Shown: positions 1 through 13,010, counted from the first letter of the stretch. The stretch is 64,000 nucleotides of DNA from Chromobotia macracanthus (GCA_036877525.1 JAZGTH010000059.1:6944001-7008000); one strand, 5' to 3'. The notes: generated by a model not told the origin, from the sequence alone. Made by a program: numbers and translations.

Positions 1-209
1 ATGTTGATTGCTTGACACCCTCCTCTGTTAAATATTTTCAAATGCTGTGCTCCGTTTTATTTGACATTTGTTTCTGAAATAAACCGTAAGTGATTTTCAG
101 CCTTGAACAGTGAGGAAATTCAATAGTTGTCTTACACTAACAGCTTATGTGGCCAGAATGCATTCTATACGATGGACTGACAAATGATGAAGTGGATGGA
201 TAGATGATC

Positions 210-226
210 ACGCACACACACACACG
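210..226. repeat. Short (CA)n
   Basis: CGCACACACACACACGC. Confidence 0.7.
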
Positions 227-372
227 CGGTTCTAATGATACAGTGTTGACATTTGGCTGCGCACAGCCTTGAGGATCTATTGATTTATACAAGTATATCT
301 GCTTTCCTGGCTCTTTAGGATTAAACTGTGTTCACAACATTGGCTTATGAGAACTGTGTCTACCAATACAGC

Positions 373-393
373 TGTGTGTGTGTGTGTGTGTGT
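373..393. repeat. (TG)n microsatellite
   Basis: About ten uninterrupted TG units. Confidence 0.9.
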
Positions 394-733
394 ATAAACC
401 TGTGAGAGCCAAATTAAAAGAAAACTCAGTTGGCTGCCTGAATGACTAGTTGACTAATTGCTGTTAAGGAAGCTCTGTATAATTAGGCTGGTTTCAGGCT
501 TACCTGACCTCAATCAGACATGTTCCTTAGGGGGCGTTTACATAAGACACATTCTTGTTGTTAAAAACAGCTAGACAGAACAGAATGCAGGGGTTTCGAG
601 ATGAGATGTTTTTAAAAGCTGGACTATTTTTAACGTTTTAAAAATGGAAAGCTCGTGGTGACAGTCTAAGAAGTGGTGCAACAACCAAAGAGTTTTATGC
701 TCATATGTGTGTGTGAACAGTAATGTTTGAAAC

Positions 734-751
734 GTGTGTGTGTGTGTGTGT
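734..751. repeat. (TG)n microsatellite
   Basis: About nine TG units; with those at 373 it brackets a 340-bp stretch. Confidence 0.85.
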
Positions 752-1089
752 TCAGTAAAATATACAGTATATTTCAAAAACTATTTGCCAACGTGGTGTT
801 TTACTATATATCTTATGCTTATTTTTTACCCTTTGACAAACAAGTGTCTTGTTTTTAAACATAAACCTCACTAAATTTAACTAGCTATCTCTGAAAACAA
901 GATTTAGTATCTTATTTCATTTTGCTTCTCGGGTAAACATGACCTGCTTAGATCTTAAGGATGCTAATAAAGTGTAGATATTTTTTCTGCATTAAAAAAT
1001 ACACTGTTCTCACTCATATGACTGGTTGTATAAGTACACTGGTGTGTGTACTTGCAAGTGCACATGAAATTGTACAGTATTACACCACA

Positions 1090-1350
1090 GACGTGTCGAC
1101 ACACACAGACACTTATCTGTCTAAATGGGGAAATTTTATAGACATCTATTGCTTTTATACACAGCTAGTTAAAAAGAATATAACCTAATCCACACCCTAA
1201 CCCTAACAAAAAAAGGTTTTGGATTTTTACAATTGAGAGAAAACTTTATTTTTATAGCATTTTTAAAAATGAGGAGGTCCCCAAAATGGGGTTTTGCTAA
1301 GATTAGTCAAGGTTTGCTGACTTTTGGGTATAAACTTATTCCCAACATCT
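1090..1350 (+). repeat. Degraded interspersed repeat with GTCCCC/GGGG hairpin
   Basis: CACCCTAACCCTAAC at about 1192-1207 is followed by a T-rich stretch and GAGGAGGTCCCCAAAATGGG. I recall this order from a widespread teleost repeat ('...aaccctaaccct... ggggacc...'). Boundaries are soft. Confidence 0.4.
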
Positions 1351-4053
1351 GGTTTAGTAAACCCACACGCACATGCACTCCTTCCACATGTCATCTGAAG
1401 TGGGTGTGAGCCTGCTGTGTTGAAGGTGGGGGGAAGAAGCAACCAACGATGGATCTGGTGACAGGAAGAAAAAAGTATATCCATTTACCCCTTCTATTTA
1501 TCACCCAGTGAGCCACGAAAACCCGCTGTGATTACAGACAGAATCACTGACACACAGACATCACATGACACACACACAGACAGCACAGCAGGAGAGATGA
1601 GTCCTTCTTGTAAGGTGGAGCAGGCAAACAGGCAGACATCCAAATAAACAGCATGCGGAGGTAAGTGCTTCGCATCCAAACGTTCACAATAGTCCACGTG
1701 ATGGTAAGCGGGTGGGTGTATCCACTTGTTAACAAATGAAGAGGTTCTCACTAGAAACAGCGGAGGTTAATTTGCCGTCTCAACCGATTGCTGATAAATT
1801 GATTTAGGGCATGAGTGAGTTTTAATCTGTTTCTCATGAAAAGCTTGAATTGCTTCATGAAGTGTTTAAAGGGTCATTTCGATAAAGGGTACAACTCAGT
1901 CTAACAGTGCTGTGCTGAGAATAAATTATCAGAGAAAAGAATAAATATTCACCTAGACATACACAGGCTGAAAGAAAGAACAGAAAGAACGGAAATTCGG
2001 GCACACTGGTAATTTAAAGACTAAACTTCACTTTGGTAAAAGGTGGGGCTATTTTTATTCGGTCCTCTTAAAGCTGTTCACTTCCTATGAGGTGGTGCAG
2101 TAGCCATTGCATGTTTTTGACACATTGAAGCTGTGGTACCATAAGAACAGGCAAACGCCCTTCCACTGAGCGTGCATCATGCGCATTACATGTGATTTCT
2201 GATTATATACATCTACGCCTCCAAGCACATTACGTGAATCTGCTGTTCACTGCAGGGTGTTGCATCTCCCACAGCACCCCTGCATCCCACAGCGTTATAC
2301 TTTAAACCAGGCACCCTGCAGTGCAATTCCAGCTGCTGATTTACAGCGCAATTACTGCGCCCATTCTTGTTTCTTAAACCTCTAAGTCACTCCCCTACTG
2401 TCAATCTTCCAGCAGCAGCCTGGCCCCCCTCCAAACCCTCTAAGCCAGATACTTTTTTATTAAATCCCGCTCTCATGCGCTCTCTACCCTGCGTGCTTGT
2501 TTACTCTGATATTCCAGAGAGAGTCGCAAATTAGCTTCTGGATAGACAGGCCACTACGGCCTTCAAAGCAGAGATAGAGATAAAGTCAATGATGCATTTC
2601 ACTGGCAGCATGCAGCGCCAGCAGTTCCTCTCTCCGGAATATCTACGGATTGAGAGTTTCGCACACAGGGCTCATGCCTCCCTCCAGCTTTAAGCATCTT
2701 AACAGCACAAGAGCAGAGAGGATTAGATGTTCGGAGCTCGACGAATGAATGGATGGATCCACACGCGACAACCGTAGTCCACGGTGGTCCATCTGCTCGG
2801 AGAGGATAGGAACGCACACAGGTATACCTGTCAAGAGCTCTTTCAGAGTACCAGGGAGGTATCGGAAACAGCAGCGTACCAGCCAACATGACCTTGAAGT
2901 AATGGCTTCAGGGAATTGATACATTAGCGCGCAGGAGTGATGCGCGTTCTTCTATTTTCTAATCTGCAGTAATACAGCCTTGCGGGGAAAAAGAAGAGTC
3001 TACTGGAAAACAGAATGCATAAAGTCATAAATCAAAGAGATCAGGTTCCAAATACAAATGAGGCATCGCATTGAGGCCATGCGTGAGGAAGGGGAGCGGT
3101 AGACATCTAGTGATAAATGAGAAAAGGGCAGCGAGGAAGATTCAATGAGACCGCTAAAATGTATGAATGATGGAGTTAACAGAGTGAAACAGTCCAATGA
3201 ATTGTGAAACGAGTGGGTTGCAAAAGAAGAACAGAGGTCAGAGATACAGAGATAAGCTGCTGGAGGAGTCACATGCACTCAGAGAGATTCAGCGAGTTTA
3301 GGCATCTGTTTCTATGTCAACACCAAATGAACAAATTGTACTTCCTAAAGGAAAAACATTGGTGCACGGGTGCATGACAGCAGTTTTAGGTAATTTTAGG
3401 TTTTATCTTTTTCTGTGTTCAGTGTAAATGAAAAGTAGCATCAAAGATGAGTTGCTGTTGTCATGACACCCTTCTTGTTCAGCACTCCGGGGCGAATTCA
3501 GTTGCACCAGTTTTGAAGTGGCATTTAGGTGCATTTCCACAGACTGTTTAATGCTGCTCATGGAAGGTATACAGTAAATGTATACAGTAAATGCAATTAC
3601 ACAGCAATCACAAAGGCTTTAAAAATATAAAACATCTATATGAAATGAAAGAAGTGATACTTTTAAAAATGAAAATTATGGAATACATGCCAGGTGCTAA
3701 ATGTGCAAATCGCATAATTGCAGTTTATTACCGAATGCTACATACATTATATAAATTTAAGTCAATGCGAGATTTTCAAACTTTAATATTAAAGTTCATA
3801 AAAAGTAAAGATTACATAACCCTAAAATAGACCTACAGCACTTACAGAGCACGGTGAAATGTTTTAATTGAGCAATTCTGACAAAATCAATCGCAGTAGT
3901 TTAAAAACCCAAAGCTGAATGTCTGAGAAATATCAATAACAGTGTAAGTGCTGCATTAGATATGCTTATCTCTATAAAATATGCTTGAATTTGCTTTAGG
4001 AGTTCTCTTCTCTGTTAGCTATATTTACTTTTTTTTACGGATTGAGACAATAC
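1351..4053. other. No gene recognised
   Basis: Mostly unique DNA. Slightly GC-richer patches at 2200-2420 and 2590-2950 hold short chance frames only. Confidence 0.5.
3567..3592. repeat. 13-bp direct duplication
   Basis: GTATACAGTAAAT occurs twice back to back. Confidence 0.85.
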
Positions 4054-4392
4054 TTAGCTAACAATTTTAGGTCGTAAGGCCCTAACATTTCCATTAAGTA
4101 ACAAAAAATGTTAAAAATGTTTTAGGACCGTTCCAAGCGTCCAGTTTTTAAACATTGTATTAACAATCTTTTAACTTTTTTTTAAATCTGTAACATTTTT
4201 AAATGTTCCACCAACAACTTAAAACAATAAAAAGAACTTTTAATAATAATTAAATGTAACTTATTAGTTATATGATATATAATGTTAAAAAAGTTATACT
4301 AATGTTACTGAAAGAACATTTCTTAATAACATTGAGAAAACTTTTATAGAAGCCATTAGCCAACGTTCTGAGAACCTTCCCTGTTAGTTGGG
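4054..4392 (-). mobile_element. Family A MITE, copy 1
   Basis: Begins TAGCTAACAATTTTAGGT and ends CCCTGTTAGTTGGG, the reversed order of the family. The interior retains the TTTCCATTAAGTAACAAAAA and TTATATGATATATAATG segments found in most copies. Near full length and non-coding. Confidence 0.8.
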
Positions 4393-5490
4393 TTAGTATA
4401 TGTATACTATTGTTGCTGTTATTGCTATTTATTTATTCCAACTTTTCTCAAGCCTCTCTCTATACCTTGAGGGTGGACTTGGCAGCCCTTTACTCACCCA
4501 CACACAGACCTCACATCCTATCGCTCATGGCTCTCAACCTTTCTCCTGTAGATCAGCAGGGTCACAAAAAGCACTTCAGATCACTATGCGCTTTTTAACA
4601 CGGCTCAGATATTCTCCAGGCCAGTCTCTGCTTCAGCTGCACCAAGACAGGGTACAGCTGAAAACAGTTCAGAGACCTAAATATAATCGCTTCTGTCTCT
4701 TTGCATTGGCTCAGCCACCCACTTTCAGGGTAGCAGGTTGACTGCACAATTTTTAGATGAGTCCGGCCTCTCATAACAACTTAACCGCCCACTACAGACT
4801 ACAGCTTTGGACTACACACCTGCCCAGGCAGGAAGCTAAAAGGTACTGCTAAGCAGCTACTCCCTGCGGAGGGCCACTCGAAAGGTAACACTTACAGTAC
4901 AAAAATGCTGATGTTTTGATAAAAACTCTGGATCGTATTGAAGTCAATACGCTACAAAAACTCTCGGTCCAAATGTCCTTAGATCTAACGATTCACGCTA
5001 ACAGCAAAACATTGGCTGAGGGCCTTCCTCTCCTAAGCAGGCTCTACAAACTTGAACAAGATCCAAAAGCAGCCAGCCCACTTCACACCCACATGGTGAC
5101 CCTGTTACCCGCCCTCTTCCAGGCACTCAGAATCTGGCAGAGTCGGAGCGGAACAGGCCTGCCCCCATCACTCACCTACACTGTAACCTCCCGCAGGGGT
5201 CGTTTCTCACAGCCAGACTCCGACTTAATCGCTTCCAATCTTTGCGTGAGGTCTCCCATATTGCCTGCCGTCCTCAGAGGATTCAGTTCTCCCAATGGAA
5301 AATTAGATAGATGCTAAAGTTGAACTGCTCTGGCGTGAAAGCACTCCTTAGTGGAAACGAATGACTCGACAGGGAGCCGGCCAAAGCATGGTGTTGGCGA
5401 CAGTGGGTGAGTTGGACCTACATTGCTTTAAAGACATGGTCTAATCCTTTTACTGTACCGAGGATAAGAATCACATGGATGGAATAATTT

Positions 5491-5600
5491 CTTAAAGACA
5501 CAGTTTACCCAAAAATGATGTCATCTGTTATCATGGACTCACACTGTAGGTTCAAAGTCATTTGACTTTCTTCTGTGACAAACACAAGGTGAGTTTTTTA
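5491..5600 (+). mobile_element. Family G MITE fragment, left end
   Basis: TTAAAGACACAGTTTACCCA followed by AAAAATGATGTCATCTGTTA and TGACTTTCTTCTGTGACAAA, the left half of the family G arrangement. Confidence 0.55.
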
Positions 5601-5809
5601 AGAGTATCTTGTCCACTCTTTTTAAAAAGATGAAAGTAAATGTGCACCAGGGATGTTTATTTTATGTATATTGCCAAAAATAAAAGCAACAAAAGTCCAA
5701 ATGAAATATGCGATATATTTCAGAATCTTTTCAATATTTGACTTTACAAGAATTTGTGTAAATATATCAATGTAAAATATATTAATGTAATGAAAGAAAA
5801 AATAGTATA

Positions 5810-6203
5810 GAAATACAGAAAACAAAATATAGAAAATGAATATGTCAAATATATAGAGTCCTTGTGCGCTTTCATTACACGGCAAAAAATTATGAGGATA
5901 CTAAAATATATAATATAGAAATATAGAAAATATGATAAATATATAAAATATATACAGTCCTTGTTTACTTTCATTACATGGGATATTTCATTACCAGGAT
6001 ACTAAACTATACAATATAGAAATATGGAAAATAAAATATAGAAAATATAAAATATGTAGTCATTGTTTGCTTTCATCACCCGGTGAAGAGTGGCCAGGAT
6101 ATAAAAAATGTAATACAGAAATATAGAAAACAAAATATATAAAATATGAATATATGAAATATATACAATGCTTTCATTACATGGCAAAAACTGGCCAAGA
6201 TAT
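5810..6203. repeat. Minisatellite, four units of about 100 bp
   Basis: Units begin at 5810, 5918, 6019 and 6118. Each runs GAAATATAGAAAA, an AT-rich block, then a core like TCCTTGTTTGCTTTCATTAC and CCAGGATA. Units differ by several substitutions and small indels, so the array is old. Minus-strand frames through it are rich in F, I and Y only because of base composition. Confidence 0.75.
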
Positions 6204-7045
6204 CCTTTCTTTTGTGGAACAAAGTCATCACATTGGGGTAAAGATAACCGATTTTTCATTTTAATCGGCCTACCATAAACCACTCTTATCATCTGCATTC
6301 ACAGCTGAAAATCTACACGACTGCACAACAGTCTTAACCAGGTTTCAGTAAAGCAGTAGCTGAATAACTATTGTTCTTGAGGCTAAACGTGGCAAGCTAC
6401 GATTTTTCTCCAAGTGTACCCAATTTAATCAGCATCTATTCCTCACAGGGTCTGTAATGCAATGAAACTCATAGCGAAACATCCTTCATAGTCTTTCACG
6501 TACCCCCCATATGTCACTATTTACCAATGTTTTAGTCTTCCTTTACACAAACCCACACAGAGCTTTTTATACCAAAATACACAAATGGATCTCTAATGTA
6601 GTCAAAGTGTTGCACAAGTCGCCCAAGTCATTCATTCAACGCTACAGTCTTTCCCTCTGGAGTCTGTAATTCGACTTTAATCACTTTAACTGCCATTTTA
6701 TCGCAGGAAATCAAATTCGCTTGCCTTGTAGAAGAATCCTCCCTCAGTCTCTGTGAAATTAGGGAACAATCAAATCAAGCTCAAATGAATACTCAAGTAA
6801 GCCTTTTCCTCCTCCACTAATGTCTTCATTAATTTACTATGAATGGCTCACTTACTTCCAAAAGACAATGAAGACGAACTAGGGAAAGATTTCTGTGAGA
6901 AGGGGATTCAAATGAGGACGTAACAAGAAACAGAGCGATGTGTATCAAATAGTTTTTTCATATCCTTCGTAATGTGTTTCGTTAAGCATACATTGTGTTT
7001 ATAGACTATGGGTTGTAATTGTCATGATAACTCAACTGTTTCTTC
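6204..7045. other. No gene or repeat recognised
   Basis: AT-rich unique sequence between the minisatellite and the family H repeat. Confidence 0.5.
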
Positions 7046-7340
7046 TAGGCACCAATGAGACTGAACTTGCACGCCTCATGTTCCACAGACGTTCCCACTG
7101 GAGAGAAAAATCACAGATGAGATCTCTTTAATATCTCAATTATTTCTCTTAGACAGCAGTGAGATTAATTGGGAGCAAATGTACAACTTCTGCTCAATCC
7201 TCCTGTGCCTAAGATATTTCTCCAGAGAAAAAGACCCAGAAATCTCACAAATGTCTCCAACAGAGTTTCAGAAGGATCTCAACAGTGTCTCAAACTGAGC
7301 TCAGATTTGACAAGTCTGCTGATCAAAACTCAATATTATT
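7046..7340 (+). repeat. Family H interspersed repeat (GAGATCTC-rich)
   Basis: Shares GATGAGATCTCTTTAATATC and GTCTCAAACTGAGCTCAGAT with other copies at 7.5, 13.6, 27.0 and 45.3 kb. Boundaries are approximate and no terminal repeats were defined. Confidence 0.5.
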
Positions 7341-7539
7341 AATTTCAGTACCCAAATGCAAATTATTTTAGCTACAACCCACAATAATTTTACAGCTACA
7401 TACACTTGATGCATTTAACAGTTGTCTTATTTGTTGATAATGTCATTTTAAGAGAAACACGCAAGACAAAATGGATACTTAAATGAAACAAAACTGAGAT
7501 CTCCATCAAATCTCCTGAGCATTGAAAGAGCCACTGGAG

Positions 7540-7690
7540 CAATAACATTTTCCTCTGGGTTTCTCCCTAAAGGAAGACCCGAATAATCTTCACGTGCCTC
7601 CTTTAAAGTTTCAATGAAGATCTCAACAATGTCTCAAACTATGACTCAGAATTTGCCAAGACACTAAAGCCTGCAAGAGTCTGAGCTTTC
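7540..7690 (+). repeat. Family H repeat, partial
   Basis: GAAGATCTCAACAATGTCTC followed by AAACTATGACTCAGAATTTG parallels the right part of the copy at 7.0-7.3 kb, so two copies lie in direct order about 350 bp apart. Confidence 0.5.
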
Positions 7691-7883
7691 AATACGGACT
7701 CCAATATTTATCATCAAGTTCTTCTAAGACATAATTATCTGGGCTCGACCATCCACATTCATTCATATTAAAGCTAGTCTCACTGTCATCACAAGTTTCA
7801 TTTGTGTCTATACAAATCAGATGTTTCTTATAAAATTTCTCAGTATAAAAGTCAGACTTAAATTTAACAACAAAGGTCTCCAT
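7689..7883 (-). other. Short open frame of 64 residues, unidentified
   Basis: The frame starts at an ATG ending at 7883 and stops with TGA at 7689. The product has a mixed, non-repetitive composition (4 Cys, 3 Trp, an acidic C-terminal half ending LDDKYWSPY), unlike most chance frames here, which are low complexity. It sits just right of a family H repeat copy (7540-7690), so it may be part of a degraded transposon. No splice sites or promoter were identified. Chance origin remains the simplest explanation. Confidence 0.15.
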
Positions 7884-8221
7884 TAAGTGTCCCCAGTTAT
7901 GAAAGTGTGGATAAGAATCTTGGGGTAATAACGGTTAACTTTGGGCAGAGAGCAGCTTTAGGTTAGATACAAGAGGATTTCAAAGGAGATAAGATGTTCT
8001 GTTCTTTTTAATGGAACGGAAGACACTGTAATAAAAGCAGAGGGCACATATCTGTAGTGGCATTTTTATTTTTTAAAAAAAGAGCGTACTAGTGCTGTAT
8101 CAACAAGACATTCATCAGTACATTTATAATAGGAAAAGAATCTCTATCTATGCCTTATGGAAATGCTATTCTCTTATTTGCTTTGACTGAGCCTGTCTCT
8201 CTGTTGTCAGGCAGGTGGCCA

Positions 8222-8496
8222 GCCAGCAAGGAACATTCTCAGAACATTGGCTAACGTTCCTTCAAAGTTCTCAAAAAGGTTCTTGCATTCATTTTAGTAA
8301 AATGTTTTAATACCTCTATATATCATATAAATCAAAAACGTTATTCTTAAGTTGTTAGTTGAAAATTTTTAAAACGACACCATCATCTCAAACTGAGTTC
8401 TGAATGTTCCTAGAACTTTCAAAACATTTTTAACATTTTTGCTACTTAATGGGAATGCTGGAAAAACGTTCTTAAAACCTAAAAATGATAGCTGGG
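8222..8496 (+). mobile_element. Family A MITE, copy 2
   Basis: Starts CCAGCAAGGAACATTCTCAG and ends AAAATGATAGCTGGGG. The middle contains the shared ATATATCATA core and the CTTAATGGGAATG segment. Terminal bases are mutated relative to the CCCAGCTAAC consensus. Confidence 0.75.
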
Positions 8497-9599
8497 GACA
8501 CATTTGTTTTGATCATAAACTGTGCAATGATTGAAAGTAAAGTCATCCACATTACTTCAGAAATGTCTAGTAAGCAGCATAAACTGAACCAGTGTGATTC
8601 ACAGATGCAGACAACAGGGAAAAATGAAGTATTTTTAACACTGTTAGAGCAGCACTAACGGACCAGACAGCACTTAAGTGCTCAGCCTAAGGTCTGCATG
8701 ACTTCCAAAGAAAATACTTTTTCGACAAATAGACCACATTTCCACAAAACAACTGCCCAACGTAGTCTGAAATCTGTTCGTAAATTCCCCATTTATTTCA
8801 CTCTCCTGCTTTCACACTCTCTAATCAAACGCAAAGAACGATTCAACTACTATTGAGGCCCATGTTCCACAATCTCTTTATTTTCCGCTCCCTCTCTGAA
8901 ATCGCTCATGGGCGGTGGAGGTCCTCGGACGTGATCCGTCTGGTGCATTCGGTACTCTGTGTGCCTCATGTGGGAGCGCATGAGGGTGTGTTACTGTGGC
9001 GGGTCGGGCAGGAATGGTAATGACTGCATTATACTCGAAGCTCTTCGCACACGGAGGCCGCGTTTTCCATTTCAGCAGTCTGATGGGTAGTCAAAGGAGA
9101 TGGCCACTTGGGCAGGGAGCATCTGCTCTGTGCCTGATCATCAACTCCACTGCTGATGGGGGAGGAAGGGGTGACTGGGAGGGAGAGACAGAAAAACAAA
9201 GAGACAAACAACGAGAAACGAGGAGAGGAAAAGGACCAGATCGAATCCACAAGAGGCACGGGGATGGTAGACACGGACGACGTTCCTGAATCTGGCAAAA
9301 GTTCAACGTTCAGTCAGGTAGAGCAGATGATGAACAATGGGGCGAGATTGTTATCATACTGAGGCAGACTTTAAGATAAATGGTCTGTCAGATTAAAGCA
9401 AATCTCAGTTCTGTCCCTGATGAAATTGTACACCCCTAGCTGGATCTCAATGAGGAACGTGCGTAGGCATAACAATTCCTCCCGTGAGCTTCGTTTTAAT
9501 CAAGAAATGCTTAAACATTTAACTCTCATTTTAGTTGTTGTGTGGCCTCGTCTCGCTTGTCAACAACAGAGCAGGCTTGTGCGCTATTCACAACTGAAT

Positions 9600-9720
9600 T
9601 AAAGAGCCTTTTAAATTGCAATTCAATTGCTGAAGTTGAGTTGAGGTAGCAAACAAGATGTGGATTGTAATTGAAATTAGAATTTAAGGGAGTAGGATTA
9701 AAGTAGAATGAGAATTCAAG
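9600..9720. repeat. AATTCAATT-rich interspersed repeat fragment
   Basis: Runs of TTGCAATTCAATTGC, GTAATTGAAATTAGAATTTA and similar words resemble a common teleost AATTCAATT-type repeat. A related piece (GTGGCCAATTCAGTTCAAATTCC) lies at about 10133-10160. Confidence 0.3.
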
Positions 9721-9895
9721 AAAAGCATTTATATTCTGTTTATATTCTATATATAAGTGGTTTCTCAATCACATTTTTCAGTATGAATTACCCATAAACA
9801 TGGTATAATACACACAACAGGCCTTTTCAAAACATATATACATGTATATTACTACAGTGTATGTATATACGCACTCACACACATACATGCACATC

Positions 9896-10030
9896 ATCGC
9901 TAACAGGGAACATTCTTAGATCGTTGGTTAACGTCCTCTAAAAGTTCAGTAACGTGCAATATCATAAGCAGAATTTATGATATATATGTAGAACATTATA
10001 TATCATATATATCAAAAATGTTGTTAACCA
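9896..10030 (+). mobile_element. Family A MITE, copy 3 (left half)
   Basis: Left end CGCTAACAGGGAACATTCTT through the TATATATCATATATATC core and AAAAATGTTGTTA. The right half is missing, replaced by CATGGAAG repeats at 10029-10068. Confidence 0.65.
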
Positions 10031-10356
10031 TGGAAGCTGTTAGCTTCTTACCATGGAAGAACACTTCATTTCCCAGAATGCTCTAATTTACCCAGAATTC
10101 TTCAGAATGGAGTTAAACAACATCCTGTGGGACGTGGCCAATTCAGTTCAAATTCCAATAGAAAGGGAGTCAGATTAATTTAGGTTTTCTCTTGGCCTTG
10201 TATGTCTCACCGAACATATTACCACTATGTTTGTTATTTAGTAAATTTGTATTAGGAAATTGTTTTTATCATGAAAGGTCATAATGGCCAACTGTGAGTC
10301 TCCTTAATGTTACCTTGAATAACTCCATGTCTTCTGTCCCGTTCTGAGCAGTAACA

Positions 10357-10378
10357 AACACACACACACACACACACA
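10357..10378. repeat. (AC)n microsatellite
   Basis: About eleven AC units. Confidence 0.9.
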
Positions 10379-10911
10379 AATGTAGACACACCCAAACACT
10401 GAATGATTTCCTGTATTATGTGTTACTGACAGTTACGGATTACACTCTGATCCCACTATGGAAATGACACAATCAGCAGGCACAATTCAATGCAGAACTT
10501 CAATGGAATAATCTTCTCAACTTCATCAAAAAACAGATGAATCCCATTCTACCTTCAACATACATCTAAACACAAGAACTCAACTCATAATGCTCCCAAC
10601 TATTTCTGTTCTCAAGTGTCTCACCTACATCTCTGTACTAGTCTATAAAGTTATTCTGAAACTTTGTATCATAAAACATCTGATGTTTCTGATCTCTCTG
10701 GGATGAATCAATCCGGTTACAGTTTTTCACATTGGTAAGTTGCTTACTCAGATAGAAGTATCTGTTACATAAATAAAAGTAACTTTAAATGTTAAAACAA
10801 AAGCAGACACATACTGTGCTGATACATGGCACATATTAAAATAAAGTGAGCAATGCAAAAACAACAGGATGGACCTTTATCTTCTAAGAAAAAGAGAACT
10901 ATATCAACCTG

Positions 10912-11083
10912 TATGAAAATTAACCATGATTTTACAACAGTAAAAGTGCAGTAACCATGGTTTTTTTATGACCACAATTTTACTACAAATACCATGGTAA
11001 AACCATAGTTGCTGTGGTTACCATGGTTTAACTATATTATCCATGTTTTTTTGGTAAACTAGTAAAACTGGTTAATTTTCGTA
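10912..11083. mobile_element. Family F palindromic element (CCATGGTT-rich)
   Basis: Outer ends TATGAAAATTAACCATG and TGGTTAATTTTCGTA are inverted repeats. CCATGG occurs at several internal sites, so much of the element can fold on itself. A similar element lies at 43.3-43.5 kb. Confidence 0.65.
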
Positions 11084-12499
11084 AGGGAATGTATGTTACT
11101 CCACTAAACAGTGATGATATAAAATGTGATGTTTTTTATCACATATAAGGTTTTTGCTGTGATATAACTTCATGTTCTGCAATAAATTATAGTTTTTCCT
11201 ACACATCTAAAATCTGGATTATTCACAATGTATTTACTGTTAATAATGAGGCCTTTTAAATAAAGTGTTTGATGGCTATGACTACGTATATTATCCTTAA
11301 AGCTTTCTTTATTTATTAAGAGCTTCAGTTCTGGTATCTGTGATACTGGCTTTAATAATGCCTGGCATCACTTTTAACAGTGGTGTCATTCATCCTTTCC
11401 CACCATATCTCAGCAGGAAACATATCAGTCGTGTCTTTCGGTGCATTAAGCTATCTTTTCCAGCTCACACGTCTTTTTCTCGCTACACACAAATCGCACC
11501 ATCATCTCATCTTTTCCACCTGTGCCACGTTCCTCACACCTGTCTTTTTCTCCTTATTATCAATCATTTCTAATTTCACTCTCTTTTCTTTACCTTTACA
11601 CAGCAATGCACACACAAACACGCACCAGGCGCTGTGAGATCTCCATTCATAAGACCGAGTTTGAAAAGCAAAAGCTTCGCACCAGCTTCCGGCACAGTGG
11701 GGGGTTTCTTTCCCCGGCTTTGCAAACAGAAGCCAACACGAGTCAAGAGAGAATGTTAAAGTATGGATTAAGAAAGTGGGAGTGAGGTATGGAAATACAA
11801 ATATCTTCCTTCACTCAAAGGCATCCAAGTCTTAAGGCTAACGGTCAGGAGGCGTGTGGAAAATGTCAACATTGATTTGTTTTGAGAAGAGAAATGTCAG
11901 AAAGGCACGCTGCCAGCGAAATAGAAATTTCCAAATGAGTTTGCCTAGTGGGAAAAGACTGCACACATCACTCTCACATCACTCGCACCCGAACATTCAA
12001 TTTCAGTCAGGCAACACAGGGAGAGATACATTTTTATTACTTTTAACACTCCGATTTCTTTGTGCGATAAAGGATGTTTATCAAAAAACAAAATTGGATT
12101 TGAGTTCAAAAATGATGATATCGATTTTCAGAACTCTGGAGTAAAAATCTTAACCTGATTAATAGTAATATCTGCTTTGCGTTATTCGGTTAGGGCAGTT
12201 TATCTGCGGAGGCAATTGCTTGTGTAATACCTCAAATGCTTCCGGCTCTATTCTGGATAAATTTGTTCTGGCGAGTGCAATATTCCTATAAACAGACCTG
12301 TTTTATTTAGATCCCACTTTGGTCCTGTGGAGATGATCATATTGTGATTATGTTCCAGGAAATCCATGCAAAGATAGTTTGCGTATCCGCGGGGAAAACC
12401 TCAGCCTCCGCAATATTGACTCCTCCTCAAAATTCACTGACCTGCAGGAAACCGCAACCCAAGAGTCATAAAGCAAAAGCACAGGATCAATCGCATTAT

Positions 12500-12655
12500 A
12501 TTTACATTCATGCATTTAGCAGACGCTTTTATCCAAAGAGACTTACAGTGAATTCAAGGTATATATTTTATCAGCATTTCTACACCCAGGAAATCGGACC
12601 TGTGACCTTGGCATTGCTAATGGAGTACTGTTTTACCACATGAGCTACAGAAGCG
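12500..12655 (-). repeat. tRNA-Ala-derived SINE, degraded head
   Basis: Its reverse complement has the same tail (AAGCGTCTGCTAAATGCATG) and a tRNA-like head with TAGCTCATGTGG near 12640. The B box is degraded (GGTCCGATTTCC), so it is unlikely to be transcribed by pol III. Confidence 0.75.
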
Positions 12656-12769
12656 GTGGTTAGATGACTACCAGACTTACAAGAGCTAGAATACGCATTG
12701 CACTATTCGACTTCACATTTTTTTCTAATTTACAAAGATGTTCTTAAATTCATTGACAGGCATTGATGG

Positions 12770-13010
12770 GAACTGCTTTAAGCACCGTTTACTGGATTTA
12801 TTAAAGCAGCATTAAGCGCCGTGACGGTTTTTTAATGAAGAGGAGAGCGAGTGTGTTCAGGTGCTGCTGATGTCGGCTATGCTGAGCACAGGTTTAATTG
12901 GATCAGATCAAATGATGGGCTAAAATAAAAGCCTGGTTTAATTAGGCGTCTGAGCCAGAGCAGCGCAGCCTCTCTCATGTTTCATTAAAGTGAACCGAGC
13001 CCAGTAAATG
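12770..13010. promoter_or_regulatory. Candidate conserved non-coding element
   Basis: Non-repetitive, balanced composition, with several homeodomain-type cores (TTTAATTGG, TTTAATTAGGC, TTCATTAAAG) and AGCAGCATTAAGC. No open frame. Conservation is not visible from one sequence, so this is inference from motif density only. Confidence 0.25.

Noticed and set aside
1192..1207. Telomere-like CCCTAACCCTAAC
   Set aside because: Only two units, inside a repeat that normally carries this motif; not an interstitial telomere array.
5810..6203. CRISPR-like array
   Set aside because: Units are about 100 bp, diverged and contiguous, with no short constant repeat separated by unique spacers.
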